From assembly GCA_946885765.1 (NCBI GenBank), contig CAMPHD010000228.1, forward strand, positions 1 through 5,666: DNA of 5,666 nt, given 5' to 3'. Both the position numbers and the translations under genes were made by a program. Source of the DNA: an uncultured Thalassospira sp. Its GTDB lineage: Bacteria; Pseudomonadota; Alphaproteobacteria; Rhodospirillales_A; Thalassospiraceae. Shown piece by piece: positions 1 through 5,637 of the stretch (position 1 is the stretch's first letter; each line of letters begins with the position of its first letter). The notes beneath the pieces are model-generated. The model was not told the DNA's origin. It saw only the letters and a program-made list of their open reading frames with translations, and did not search any database.

Positions 1-602
1 ACCGTGCCGCCATCGCCCCCCATGCCGCCGCCGCCGCCGGTGACCCCACTTGCGGTTTGTGCACCGCCATCACCGCCGGTTGCGGCGTTGTTTTGCGCGA
101 CAAGGTTGCTGATGGTAACTGTCGCACCATCTTTGACGAAAAGCGCCCCGCCAAGTCCGGCACCGCCGCCTGCGGCCTGGCCTGCGTCGCCGCCCGAAGC
201 AACGGCGTTTTCAATGGTCAGGTCGTTGATTGCCACGGTGCCGGAATACACAAACAGGCCGCGAAACGCGTTATTGCCACTGAGCGTATTGCCATTACCG
301 TTCAGCGTGATGTTGCTGTTCAGCGCGTTCAGATCACCGCTGGTCAGCGTGATGGTGCCCAGACCGTTTTGGACATCGATGGTGTTGGTGCCGCCCGCAG
401 CATTGGCATCAAAAATCGCCTGCCGCAGGGAACCGGCACCGCTGTCGGCGGTGTTGGTGACATTGAACGTTGCGGCCTGTGCCGATCCGATTGGCGCGGT
501 GGATAACAGGATCAGGGGGACAAGACCGTATCGGGTGTGCGCAAAGATACCGCGCCAGCACGAGAATTGACGTGCCCGCCGGGATGGTTGATGCGGATCC
601 AT
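1..602 (-). CDS. Exported glycine-rich beta-helix protein, autotransporter/adhesin type (N-terminal part, cut by window edge)
   Basis: The minus-strand frame opens at ATG 602-600, 24 nt after an in-frame TGA, and stays open for 200 codons to the left edge. Residues 1-43 look like an extended signal peptide: an Arg-rich start, a hydrophobic stretch YGLVPLILLSTAPIG (25-39) and a cleavage-like AQA at 41-43. TNTADSGAGSLRQAI (49-63) is a motif commonly found at the start of large bacterial surface proteins with parallel beta-helix folds. After it come short Asn/Gly/Thr-rich strands (about 72-135), then glycine-rich turns around 136-152 and 176-200, with LGGALFVKDGATVTISN (150-166) between them. 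This spacing resembles autotransporter passenger repeats. The inferred role is a secreted or surface-displayed adhesin-like protein. No beta-barrel or anchor is visible because the 3' end is missing, so autotransporter secretion is unproven. A weak AAAGG precedes the ATG by 11 nt. The opposite-strand Pro/Ala-rich frame is a shadow of it. Confidence 0.82.
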   Translation of the reverse strand, partial: MDPHQPSRRARQFSCWRGIFAHTRYGLVPLILLSTAPIGSAQAATFNVTNTADSGAGSLRQAIFDANAAGGTNTIDVQNGLGTITLTSGDLNALNSNITLNGNGNTLSGNNAFRGLFVYSGTVAINDLTIENAVASGGDAGQAAGGGAGLGGALFVKDGATVTISNLVAQNNAATGGDGGAQTASGVTGGGGGMGGDGGT

Positions 603-701
603 GTAACAGCACGCCTTTGGTCATGAGAAATAAGAGGTTCCCATTCCTTTGGGCGACTTTCGCAAAGGGCACAACCCGCTATCTGAGAGCGTGGACTTTA
701 T

Positions 702-740
702 TCTGCGCAATGTGGATAAGGGCTTGCGCAAAGTGGATAA
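702..740 (-). repeat. Two 21-bp-spaced direct repeats resembling DnaA boxes
   Basis: Two near-identical units sit head to tail, TGCGCAATGTGGATAA at 704-719 and TGCGCAAAGTGGATAA at 725-740, with one difference in 16 bases and start points 21 bp apart (two helical turns). Read on the minus strand, the first contains TTATCCACA (719-711), the exact consensus DnaA-box 9-mer; the second has TTATCCACT, one base off. A weaker related copy lies at 657-674 (14 of 18 matches to 723-740). The repeats lie between the terminator of the cytochrome gene and the start of the beta-helix gene, where that gene's promoter should be. They could be an operator for DnaA or another tandem-binding regulator. The repeats themselves are certain; the protein bound is inferred. 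Confidence 0.6.
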
Positions 741-758
741 TTGGCAGGTTTTTTTGAT

Positions 759-788
759 AAAAAGACCATCCGTCGGCGGGGCATGGTC
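759..788 (-). terminator. Probable intrinsic terminator of the cytochrome c gene
   Basis: Reading the minus strand, GACCAT (788-783) and ATGGTC (769-764) can form a 6-bp stem around a 13-nt GC-rich loop, immediately followed by TTTTT (763-759). It begins 14 nt after the cytochrome stop codon. The stem is short and the loop long, so strength is uncertain, but position and U-tract fit rho-independent termination. Confidence 0.55.
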
Positions 789-802
789 GCCACGCGCCCG
801 GA

Positions 803-1192
803 TCAGTTTGCCGGTCTGGCATCGGCCTTTTGGGAAAGATCGTCAAGATAGGCGAGAAGATCGGCGATGGTTTCAGGGGTGAAGGTGAATTCCGGCATGG
901 TCAGTTGATCGTGCGACACGGTGATGCCTTCGGCAAGGGCCTCTTCGAGGTTTTCAATCGGCCAGCGCTGACCGAAGCTTGCCAGTGGCGGGGCGGTGGT
1001 GATCGTCGGGTCGGGATAGGGATCACCGGCAAATTCCATATGACAGCGCAGGCAGGTCTGTTCGGCAATCGCCTTGCCACGAGTGATATCGCCCTGTTCC
1101 TCGCCGCGATGGGCAAGCTGGTTGCTGATCAGCAGGAAGGCCGCGGCGGCGACCCCGGTGATCAGGATGACAAGGCTTCGTTTGCGTATCAT
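803..1192 (-). CDS. Small membrane-anchored class I cytochrome c, single haem
   Basis: This 129-residue protein carries one c-type haem and is predicted to act as an electron carrier on the periplasmic side of the inner membrane. Residues 1-5 are basic and 6-23 are hydrophobic (SLVILITGVAAAAFLLIS). No clear AxA cleavage site follows, so it is probably an uncleaved anchor. The haem site is CLRCH (Cys47, Cys50, His51) and Met99 in TMPEF is the likely distal ligand. The C-terminal helix TIADLLAYLDDL (108-119) matches the last helix of class I cytochromes c. The ATG at 1192-1190 was chosen because GAGGGA lies 6 nt upstream and the signal follows at once; a longer frame reaching 1384 would add 64 residues that run into the sigma gene's coding region. 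The gene is transcribed away from the iron cassette. Its redox partner is not identifiable here, and no oxidase or dehydrogenase gene is adjacent. Confidence 0.9.
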   Translation of the reverse strand: MIRKRSLVILITGVAAAAFLLISNQLAHRGEEQGDITRGKAIAEQTCLRCHMEFAGDPYPDPTITTAPPLASFGQRWPIENLEEALAEGITVSHDQLTMPEFTFTPETIADLLAYLDDLSQKADARPAN

Positions 1193-1220
1193 GGCGGTTC
1201 CCTCTTTCGTCTTTGGCGGG

Positions 1221-1226
1221 AGTATA
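1221..1226 (-). promoter_or_regulatory. Possible -10 element of the cytochrome c gene
   Basis: The minus strand reads TATACT here, five of six matches to TATAAT, 28 nt before the cytochrome start codon. No convincing -35 hexamer is found 16-18 nt further upstream, so this is a weak proposal. Confidence 0.25.
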
Positions 1227-1277
1227 GCGCCATTTGGTAAATGAAGTTTTTCGAATGTGCAGTCGGGATGTTGCGAA

Positions 1278-1304
1278 AGATATTGATAATCAGTCTTAAT
1301 ATCT
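1278..1304 (+). promoter_or_regulatory. Fur-box-like inverted repeat upstream of the ECF sigma gene
   Basis: AGATATT (1278-1284) and AATATCT (1298-1304) form a perfect 7-bp inverted repeat separated by 13 nt. Inside it, GATATTGATAATCAGTCTT (1279-1297) matches 15 of 19 positions of the enterobacterial Fur consensus GATAATGATAATCATTATC. It lies 45 nt before the chosen sigma start codon and 86 nt from the divergent cytochrome start. Iron-responsive repression of a fecI gene by a Fur-family protein is well known, so the role is plausible; which regulator binds in this organism is inferred. Confidence 0.55.
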
Positions 1305-1335
1305 GCTAGTGAAGCATCGTTGTTTGTGCCGTCCC

Positions 1336-1340
1336 GAGGA
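1336..1340 (+). promoter_or_regulatory. Ribosome binding site that selects a TTG start for the sigma gene
   Basis: GAGGA lies 9 nt before TTG 1350-1352. The only early in-frame ATG (1383) is preceded by a pyrimidine-rich stretch with no Shine-Dalgarno sequence, and TTG 1320 also lacks one. Confidence 0.5.
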
Positions 1341-1349
1341 AATACGGCT

Positions 1350-1862
1350 TTGTCCGCGAACCCCAACGCCCTTGTTCTTTTCATGTCGCATCGCCCGGCG
1401 CTGGTGAATTATGCCAGCAGCATCACGGGTAACCGCGTGCAGGCCGAAGACCTGGTGCAGGAAGCCTGGTTGCGGTTTGACGCGGCATCGGACCGGCGGC
1501 TGATCGAGGATGCGACGGGGTATCTTTACCGGATCGTGCGCAACCTGGCGCTGGATAGCAAACGCAGGCTGGCGCGGGAAAACCGCGTGACCAATGCCGG
1601 GGATTTTGACGAGGCGGCCCGGATATCGGCCGATATTGCCCCGGACCCGGAAACCGTCGCCCTTTACAAGGATGAATATGCGATCGTGATGGCGGCGATG
1701 GATGAATTGCCCGAACGCACCCGCATTGCATGCGAGATGCATCGGTTTGGTGGCGCAAAGCTTAAGGAAATTGCCGCCTTCCTCGATATTTCCGTGCCGC
1801 TGGCGCACAAGCTGGTGGCGGACGGGATCGAGCATTGCAAACAGCGGCTGGATCAGGCATGA
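1350..1862 (+). CDS. fecI: ECF RNA polymerase sigma factor, FecI family (iron-uptake type)
   Basis: This 170-residue cytoplasmic sigma factor should direct RNA polymerase to the promoter of the downstream receptor once activated through FecR. With the TTG start as residue 1, region 2 spans about 8-75: HRPALVNYASSITGN (14-28), then AEDLVQEAWLRF (32-43) for core binding and GYLYRIVRNLALDSKRR (57-73) for -10 recognition and melting. Region 4 spans about 115-167: LPERTRIACEMHRFGG (120-135) and the helix-turn-helix LKEIAAFLDISVPLAHKLV (138-156) for -35 recognition. Length and the two-domain layout fit the family, and no C-terminal extension is present. The start is uncertain: TTG 1350 has a ribosome binding site, ATG 1383 would give 159 residues and TTG 1320 would give 180. 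Either downstream start keeps most or all of region 2. A Fur-like site lies upstream, and fecR follows after 135 bp, wider than the short gap or overlap common in this family. Confidence 0.93.
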   Translation: MSANPNALVLFMSHRPALVNYASSITGNRVQAEDLVQEAWLRFDAASDRRLIEDATGYLYRIVRNLALDSKRRLARENRVTNAGDFDEAARISADIAPDPETVALYKDEYAIVMAAMDELPERTRIACEMHRFGGAKLKEIAAFLDISVPLAHKLVADGIEHCKQRLDQA

Positions 1863-1887
1863 GCCGGGTTCACAATATTTATAGAAA

Positions 1888-1925
1888 AAAGTTCCGCACA
1901 TGCGTTTAGTAGTTGTAGGAACTTT
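1888..1925 (+). repeat. 8-bp inverted repeat between fecI and fecR
   Basis: AAAGTTCC (1888-1895) and GGAACTTT (1918-1925) are perfect inverted copies separated by 22 nt. The ATG of the possible small ORF (1900) falls in the loop. It could be an RNA hairpin occluding that start or a dimeric protein site. GGAACTT also resembles the -35 of some ECF promoters, but no matching -10 is present at 16-18 nt. Confidence 0.4.
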
Positions 1926-1989
1926 GGCTTTGGTTCTTTTCGGGGCAGGCCGGTACGCACCCGCAATCTGCGATACCGACCGGGAATAG
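1900..1989 (+). CDS. Possible 29-residue hydrophobic small protein or leader peptide before fecR
   Basis: ATG 1900 opens a short frame closed by TAG 1987-1989. It begins MRLVVVGTLALVLFGAG, a basic residue followed by about 14 hydrophobic residues, and ends with a charged tail CDTDRE. This looks like a short signal peptide or a single-span membrane peptide. Its stop lies 8 nt before the fecR ATG, a distance that would allow translational coupling. Against it: no good Shine-Dalgarno sequence precedes the ATG (only an A-rich run), and a 29-codon frame can arise by chance. It is not recognised as any known family. Confidence 0.22.
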   Translation: MRLVVVGTLALVLFGAGRYAPAICDTDRE

Positions 1990-1997
1990 AGACGAGA

Positions 1998-3050
1998 ATG
2001 GCAGCGAACACAGATGCGATCCCGCCGCAGGCCTCACGGGAGGCGACCGACTGGCTGATCCTGTTGCAGGAAGAGCCGGACGATCAGGATATCCTGCACG
2101 CATTTGCAGCATGGTGCGAACGCGACCCGGTGCATATGCAGGCATGGAATGCCACGCGCCGGGCGGCGGATGTAATGGCGACAGGTGCGCCTGAGCATGC
2201 TGATCGCTGGCAGCCCTTCGTTCGTGAGATGCGAACGGGGGGTGAAGGATCGTCCGTTTCATCATCATCGCGCAAGGATAATAAAGACAATATTGTGCGC
2301 CCGGCTTTCGGACGGCGAAAGATGCTGGCTGGTGGCGGGCTTGCCATTGCCGCATCGCTTTTTGCAGCAGTAATCGGGCCGGGGATCGTTACCCGTACCG
2401 TCACCGGCTGGCAGGCCGATTATGTGACCGATACCGCCGAGATGCGCACCATCACCCTTGCCGATGCCAGCACGGTGACGATGGCACCCGAAAGTGCGAT
2501 CCGGGTGCGGTTTGAGGCGGGCGAGCGCCATATCGACCTTTTGGGCGGTGAGGCGTTTTTTGAGGTCACCCCGGATGCCGAGCGGCCCTTTACGGTTTTT
2601 GCCGACGAGGTTGGCGTGACGGTACTTGGCACCGGGTTTGACGTGCGGCGCAATGAGGCGGGCACGGATGTTGCGGTCGAGCATGGTCTGGTGCGGGTCG
2701 GGCTTGATGCCAGTGTCCCGCCGGTGGCCGAGATGCTTGAGGCCGGGCAAAGTGCCAGTGTGAGCTGGCAGGGGGAGGTTGCACGCGGCCAATTGCCTGC
2801 TGGTCAGGTTGCCGCATGGCGGCAGAACCAGTTGATTGCACAGGATCAGCCGCTGGGTACCGTGATTGACGGGCTGCGGCGCTATTATCCGGGCCGGATC
2901 ATCATCACCGATGATGCGCTGGCGACCAGACCGGTCACGGGGGTTTATAACCTTGCCGATCCGCTGGCGGCCCTTCGCGGGATTGCACGGGCGCAAAATG
3001 CGGTGGTGCGGCAGGTGACGCCGTGGGTTTTGCTGGTGTCGGCATCCTGA
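1998..3050 (+). CDS. fecR: FecR-family anti-sigma factor and iron-signal transducer
   Basis: This 350-residue inner-membrane regulator links the outer-membrane receptor to the sigma factor. An N-terminal cytoplasmic domain (about 13-60, with EATDWLILLQEE and FAAWCERDPVHMQAWNATRR) is the DUF4880-type sigma-binding part. A Ser/charged linker follows (81-100). One membrane span lies at about 110-131, directly after FGRRKML (104-110), a twin-arginine-like motif. The periplasmic FecR domain spans about 145-236, including MRTITLADASTVTMAPES, LLGGEAFFEVTPDAERPF and VLGTGFDVRR. The C-terminal part (284-348) resembles an STN fold and is the expected contact for the receptor's signalling domain. The frame starts at ATG 1998 after a weak purine-rich site (AGAGACGAG); the N-terminal domain begins soon after it, and total length is usual for the family. 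A hairpin follows the stop by one nucleotide. Whether this FecR is a pure anti-sigma or also needed for sigma activity cannot be told from sequence. Confidence 0.95.
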   Translation: MAANTDAIPPQASREATDWLILLQEEPDDQDILHAFAAWCERDPVHMQAWNATRRAADVMATGAPEHADRWQPFVREMRTGGEGSSVSSSSRKDNKDNIVRPAFGRRKMLAGGGLAIAASLFAAVIGPGIVTRTVTGWQADYVTDTAEMRTITLADASTVTMAPESAIRVRFEAGERHIDLLGGEAFFEVTPDAERPFTVFADEVGVTVLGTGFDVRRNEAGTDVAVEHGLVRVGLDASVPPVAEMLEAGQSASVSWQGEVARGQLPAGQVAAWRQNQLIAQDQPLGTVIDGLRRYYPGRIIITDDALATRPVTGVYNLADPLAALRGIARAQNAVVRQVTPWVLLVSAS

Positions 3051-3051
3051 G

Positions 3052-3072
3052 AACGGCCTGAAACAGGCCGTT
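3052..3072 (+). terminator. Hairpin immediately after fecR, possible terminator
   Basis: AACGGCCTG (3052-3060) and CAGGCCGTT (3064-3072) form a perfect 9-bp stem with an AAA loop, one nucleotide after the fecR TGA. The following U-run is only TTT before GAC, so termination may be partial. It would separate fecI-fecR transcription from the receptor, which has its own regulatory region, or it may protect the 3' end of the mRNA. Confidence 0.5.
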
Positions 3073-3117
3073 TGACAAAAATCTGAAAAATTTTTCGAAG
3101 TTTTTTTGAAAAAAAAT
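3073..3117 (+). other. A/T-rich tract with a 12-bp palindrome upstream of the receptor promoter region
   Basis: This stretch is mostly A and T in a GC-rich window. It includes A5 (3077-3081), the palindrome GAAAAATTTTTC (3085-3096), T7 (3101-3107) and A8 (3109-3116), with tract centres roughly 9-14 bp apart. Such runs can bend DNA or serve as an upstream promoter element. Intrinsic curvature is inferred, not measured. Confidence 0.4.
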
Positions 3118-3143
3118 CCCCGAGGCGCGTTTTGTGTTTTAAG

Positions 3144-3176
3144 CGCAAATGAGAAGCGTTTTTATTCTCATTTGCG
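3144..3176 (+). promoter_or_regulatory. Perfect 12-bp inverted repeat with Fur-like core, probable receptor operator
   Basis: CGCAAATGAGAA (3144-3155) and TTCTCATTTGCG (3165-3176) are perfect inverted copies separated by GCGTTTTTA. The inner half-sites AATGAGAA/TTCTCATT resemble Fur-box halves (TGATAAT type). The gap between TGAGAA and TTCTCA is 9 nt rather than the usual 3, i.e. 6 nt longer, as would fit two overlapping Fur dimers offset by 6 bp. It lies 34 bp before the receptor ATG, where it would cover the promoter. A TGTATA element follows at 3181-3186 and could be a -10, though no good -35 is paired with it. An RNA hairpin is an alternative reading. Confidence 0.65.
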
Positions 3177-3196
3177 ATCATGTATATGACGCAGAA

Positions 3197-3203
3197 CGGA
3201 GAT
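3197..3203 (+). promoter_or_regulatory. Receptor ribosome binding site
   Basis: CGGAGAT places GGAG 9 nt before ATG 3211. A closer ATG at 3206 reads only ATG GAA TGA, so it cannot start the receptor; its stop overlaps the 3211 ATG as ATGA. A second possible start, ATG 3235, has TAAGG 5 nt upstream and would drop eight residues without affecting the signal peptide core. Confidence 0.5.
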
Positions 3204-3210
3204 CCATGGA

Positions 3211-5637
3211 ATGACCACAGGGGGTAAGGCGGGCATGCGGAGCCGCAGCAGACAGACGGTTTTTGCAAGCGCGCTTTTGGTGACAAGCGCATTGGTGCCG
3301 GTATTGATCGCAGCACCTGTGATGGCACAGGAACAGGTGGCGCAAAGCGGGGCGGGGGTTCTTGCCGCATCACATCCGTTTGATATCCCGGCGCAATCAA
3401 TGACCAGCGCACTGGCCCTGTTCGGACAGCAGTCCGGTCTTCAGATTACGGTTGACGGGGCGCTGGTGCGGGATATCGAGGCGCCGGTTGTTCGCGGCAG
3501 CATGACATCGCAGCAGGCACTGGACCGGTTGTTTGCCGGAAGCGGCCTTAGCTATAACATTTCCGATGACGCAACCGTGGTGGTCGAGAGGATTGCGACG
3601 GGTGCCGCCGCCGAAGGCGAGGTTCTTGATCCGATCCGGGTCGAGGGAACAGCCGAACGTTCCTATGGTCCGCTTGGCCCGACGACCGAAAGTGTTGTCG
3701 CCAGTCGTTCTCGCACGGCATCGAAAACCGATACGCCCATTCTGGATGATTCCGCCGCCGTGTCCGTTGTGACACAGAAAGAAATGGAAACGCGCAACGT
3801 ACAGGACGTTCAGCAGGCGGTGGCCTATAGCGCGGGTGTGCAGGCGGGCGAATACGGAACGGAGGTGCGTTATGATTATGTGCGTATCCGTGGATTTTAT
3901 TCGTCACTGTCGACCTATCGTGACGGATTGTCATCGCGGACCTATAACTTCGTGACGGCCCGTCAGGAACCCTATGGCCTTCAGCAGGTCGATATCCTGA
4001 AAGGTTCGACATCGAGCCTGTTTGGGATGAACGGGCCGGGGGGGCTGGTGAATCTGATTACCAAGCGCCCGCAGGATGAAGCAGGTGGCGAGGTTTTCAC
4101 GACCTTTGGCGAAAACCATGTGCGCGGCGGCGGGGATGTGACCGGACCGGTCGCGGAAGACAGCAACTGGACCTATCGCCTGACCGGGCTTTGGCAGGAT
4201 GCAGAACGCGAACAGGATTATTCGCAGGATGACCGTATCTATGTTGCGCCGGCCTTTACCTATAAGCCAAAGGCGGGAACGGAACTGACGATTCTGACCA
4301 GTTACAGCAACCGCGAAAGCAATCTGGGTTATGGTTTCCCGACCGGGATTGAAACCAGCCGCGATGCGTTTTTCGGTGAACCGGATTTCAATAATTTTGA
4401 CACCGAAGAAGTCAATCTGGGATACGAGTTTTCGCATCAGATTACCGACAAACTGCAATTCCGCCAGAACGCGCGTTACACCCATGTCGATCTGGATTAC
4501 GAGACGGTTTATCTGAACGATACCACGCCGCTTGGTGACCGTTGGGCTTTTGCGATTTATGGCGAGCTTGACCGTTTTGCCATCGACAACCAGGTGCAGT
4601 ACGACACTGCACTGAACGAAACGTTCGACAGCAAGACTCTGGTGGGGTTTGACTACAACCGCGATCAGAACCGTGAACAACGCTATGACGGGACAGCATC
4701 GCCGATTGATCCCTATAACCCGGTTTATTGCGGGCTTTCGTGTGTGAATATGAACTTCACCTCGGACACGGAAATCACGCAGGCGGCTTATGGGCTTTAT
4801 GCGCAGGAACAGCTTACGATTGCCGATGACTGGATCGCGACCGTGGGTGGGCGTTTCGATTATGTCCAAAGCGATACCGATACACTTAGCAGCGGGGCAA
4901 CCGAGGAACGCGATGACCATAAATTCACCTCGCGCGTCGGCCTGACCTACAAGGCGACGGACGAGGTTTCGGTTTACGGGAACTATTCGGAATCCTTCCA
5001 GCCGGTTTATGGCAGTACCGCATCGCGCCCGGACGGAACCGAGCCACAGGAAGGTACCCAGTACGAGATCGGTGTGAAATATCAGCCCGAAGCAATTGAT
5101 GCGATGTTTACCGCCGCCCTGTTTGATCTGACGCAGGAAAACGTTTCGCAGTGGAACGCCACCACAGGAACCTATCAGCAGATTGGCGAGATCAATTCGC
5201 GCGGGTTGGAGCTTGAAGGCAAGATGTCACTTGACGAGCGCACCAACCTGACGCTGGCCTATACCTATCTTGATGCCGAAATCAAAGACGATGTTGTTGC
5301 GGGCAATATTGGCAACCGTCCGTCAAACGTTCCTGAACATAATGCTTCGGCGTGGCTGGATTACACCATTCCGGAACATGGGGTGTTTGGCGACCTGACC
5401 CTTGGCGGTGGTGTCCGTTTTGTCGGATCACGTTATAACAACGATGCCAATACCGATCTGCTGGGATCGCATACGGTGGTTGATGCCATGGTGAATTACA
5501 TGGTGACGGATAATGTCAGCCTTGCGGTCAATGCGACCAACCTGTTTGATCGGGAATATGTCGCGTCCAACACGTTCGGCAGCCGTTTCTATGGCGAGGG
5601 CCGCACGGTTCTGGCGACGCTGAAATATAGCTGGTAA
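3211..5637 (+). CDS. TonB-dependent siderophore receptor with N-terminal signalling (STN) domain
   Basis: This 808-residue outer-membrane transporter should bind a ferric siderophore, import it with TonB-ExbB-ExbD energy and signal its presence to FecR. Residues 1-39 form a signal peptide (basic SRSRQ, hydrophobic core 18-36, cleavage-like VMA at 37-39 before QEQ). The STN domain spans about 57-127 (FDIPAQSMTSALALFGQQSG at 57-76). A TonB-box-like DPIRVEG follows at 140-146. The plug, about 172-288, includes VRIRGF (223-228), YRDGL (236-240), QVDILKGSTSSLFG (259-272) and GPGGLVNLITKRP (275-287), typical of the siderophore subfamily. The rest is a 22-strand-type barrel with late hallmarks GTQYEIGVKY (615-624), NSRGLELEG (662-670), NATNLFDREY (774-783) and a terminal aromatic residue (LKYSW). 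Two cysteines, CGLSC (507-511), lie in a likely extracellular loop. The full domain set and length fit transducer-type receptors. The FecI-FecR pair directly upstream supports autoregulated expression. The substrate is not determinable by eye. Confidence 0.96.
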   Translation: MTTGGKAGMRSRSRQTVFASALLVTSALVPVLIAAPVMAQEQVAQSGAGVLAASHPFDIPAQSMTSALALFGQQSGLQITVDGALVRDIEAPVVRGSMTSQQALDRLFAGSGLSYNISDDATVVVERIATGAAAEGEVLDPIRVEGTAERSYGPLGPTTESVVASRSRTASKTDTPILDDSAAVSVVTQKEMETRNVQDVQQAVAYSAGVQAGEYGTEVRYDYVRIRGFYSSLSTYRDGLSSRTYNFVTARQEPYGLQQVDILKGSTSSLFGMNGPGGLVNLITKRPQDEAGGEVFTTFGENHVRGGGDVTGPVAEDSNWTYRLTGLWQDAEREQDYSQDDRIYVAPAFTYKPKAGTELTILTSYSNRESNLGYGFPTGIETSRDAFFGEPDFNNFDTEEVNLGYEFSHQITDKLQFRQNARYTHVDLDYETVYLNDTTPLGDRWAFAIYGELDRFAIDNQVQYDTALNETFDSKTLVGFDYNRDQNREQRYDGTASPIDPYNPVYCGLSCVNMNFTSDTEITQAAYGLYAQEQLTIADDWIATVGGRFDYVQSDTDTLSSGATEERDDHKFTSRVGLTYKATDEVSVYGNYSESFQPVYGSTASRPDGTEPQEGTQYEIGVKYQPEAIDAMFTAALFDLTQENVSQWNATTGTYQQIGEINSRGLELEGKMSLDERTNLTLAYTYLDAEIKDDVVAGNIGNRPSNVPEHNASAWLDYTIPEHGVFGDLTLGGGVRFVGSRYNNDANTDLLGSHTVVDAMVNYMVTDNVSLAVNATNLFDREYVASNTFGSRFYGEGRTVLATLKYSW

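Noticed and set aside
4..570. Long plus-strand Pro/Ala-rich reading frame at the left edge
   Set aside because: It is the antisense image of the Gly/Asn-rich beta-helix gene, whose minus-strand frame has a signal peptide and a known family motif.
702..740. Replication origin based on DnaA-box-like repeats
   Set aside because: Only two good boxes, no adjacent replication genes and no origin-like cluster; a regulatory role is more economical.
649..882. Short plus-strand frames between the beta-helix and cytochrome genes
   Set aside because: They cross the terminator and the end of the cytochrome gene and have an Arg/Trp-rich, unstructured translation typical of non-coding frames.
1296..1901. 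201-codon minus-strand frame opposite fecI
   Set aside because: It lies over the clearly assigned sigma factor and its translation has no recognisable motif.
1918..1940. GGAACTT as an ECF/stress-type promoter for fecR
   Set aside because: The bases 16-18 nt downstream (CGGGG region) do not match known partner -10 elements; the motif is better explained as one arm of the inverted repeat.
2265..2996. 243-codon minus-strand frame opposite fecR
   Set aside because: Shadow of the FecR coding sequence; no domain signal and no independent start signal.
3072..3077. Exact TTGACA as a -35 element for the receptor
   Set aside because: No -10-like hexamer occurs 16-18 nt downstream, and the first base lies in the post-fecR hairpin stem.
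3931..4920. 329-codon minus-strand reading frame inside the receptor gene
   Set aside because: The plus-strand receptor has full family motifs across the same span; the antisense frame shows no recognisable domain and is explained by codon-position GC bias.
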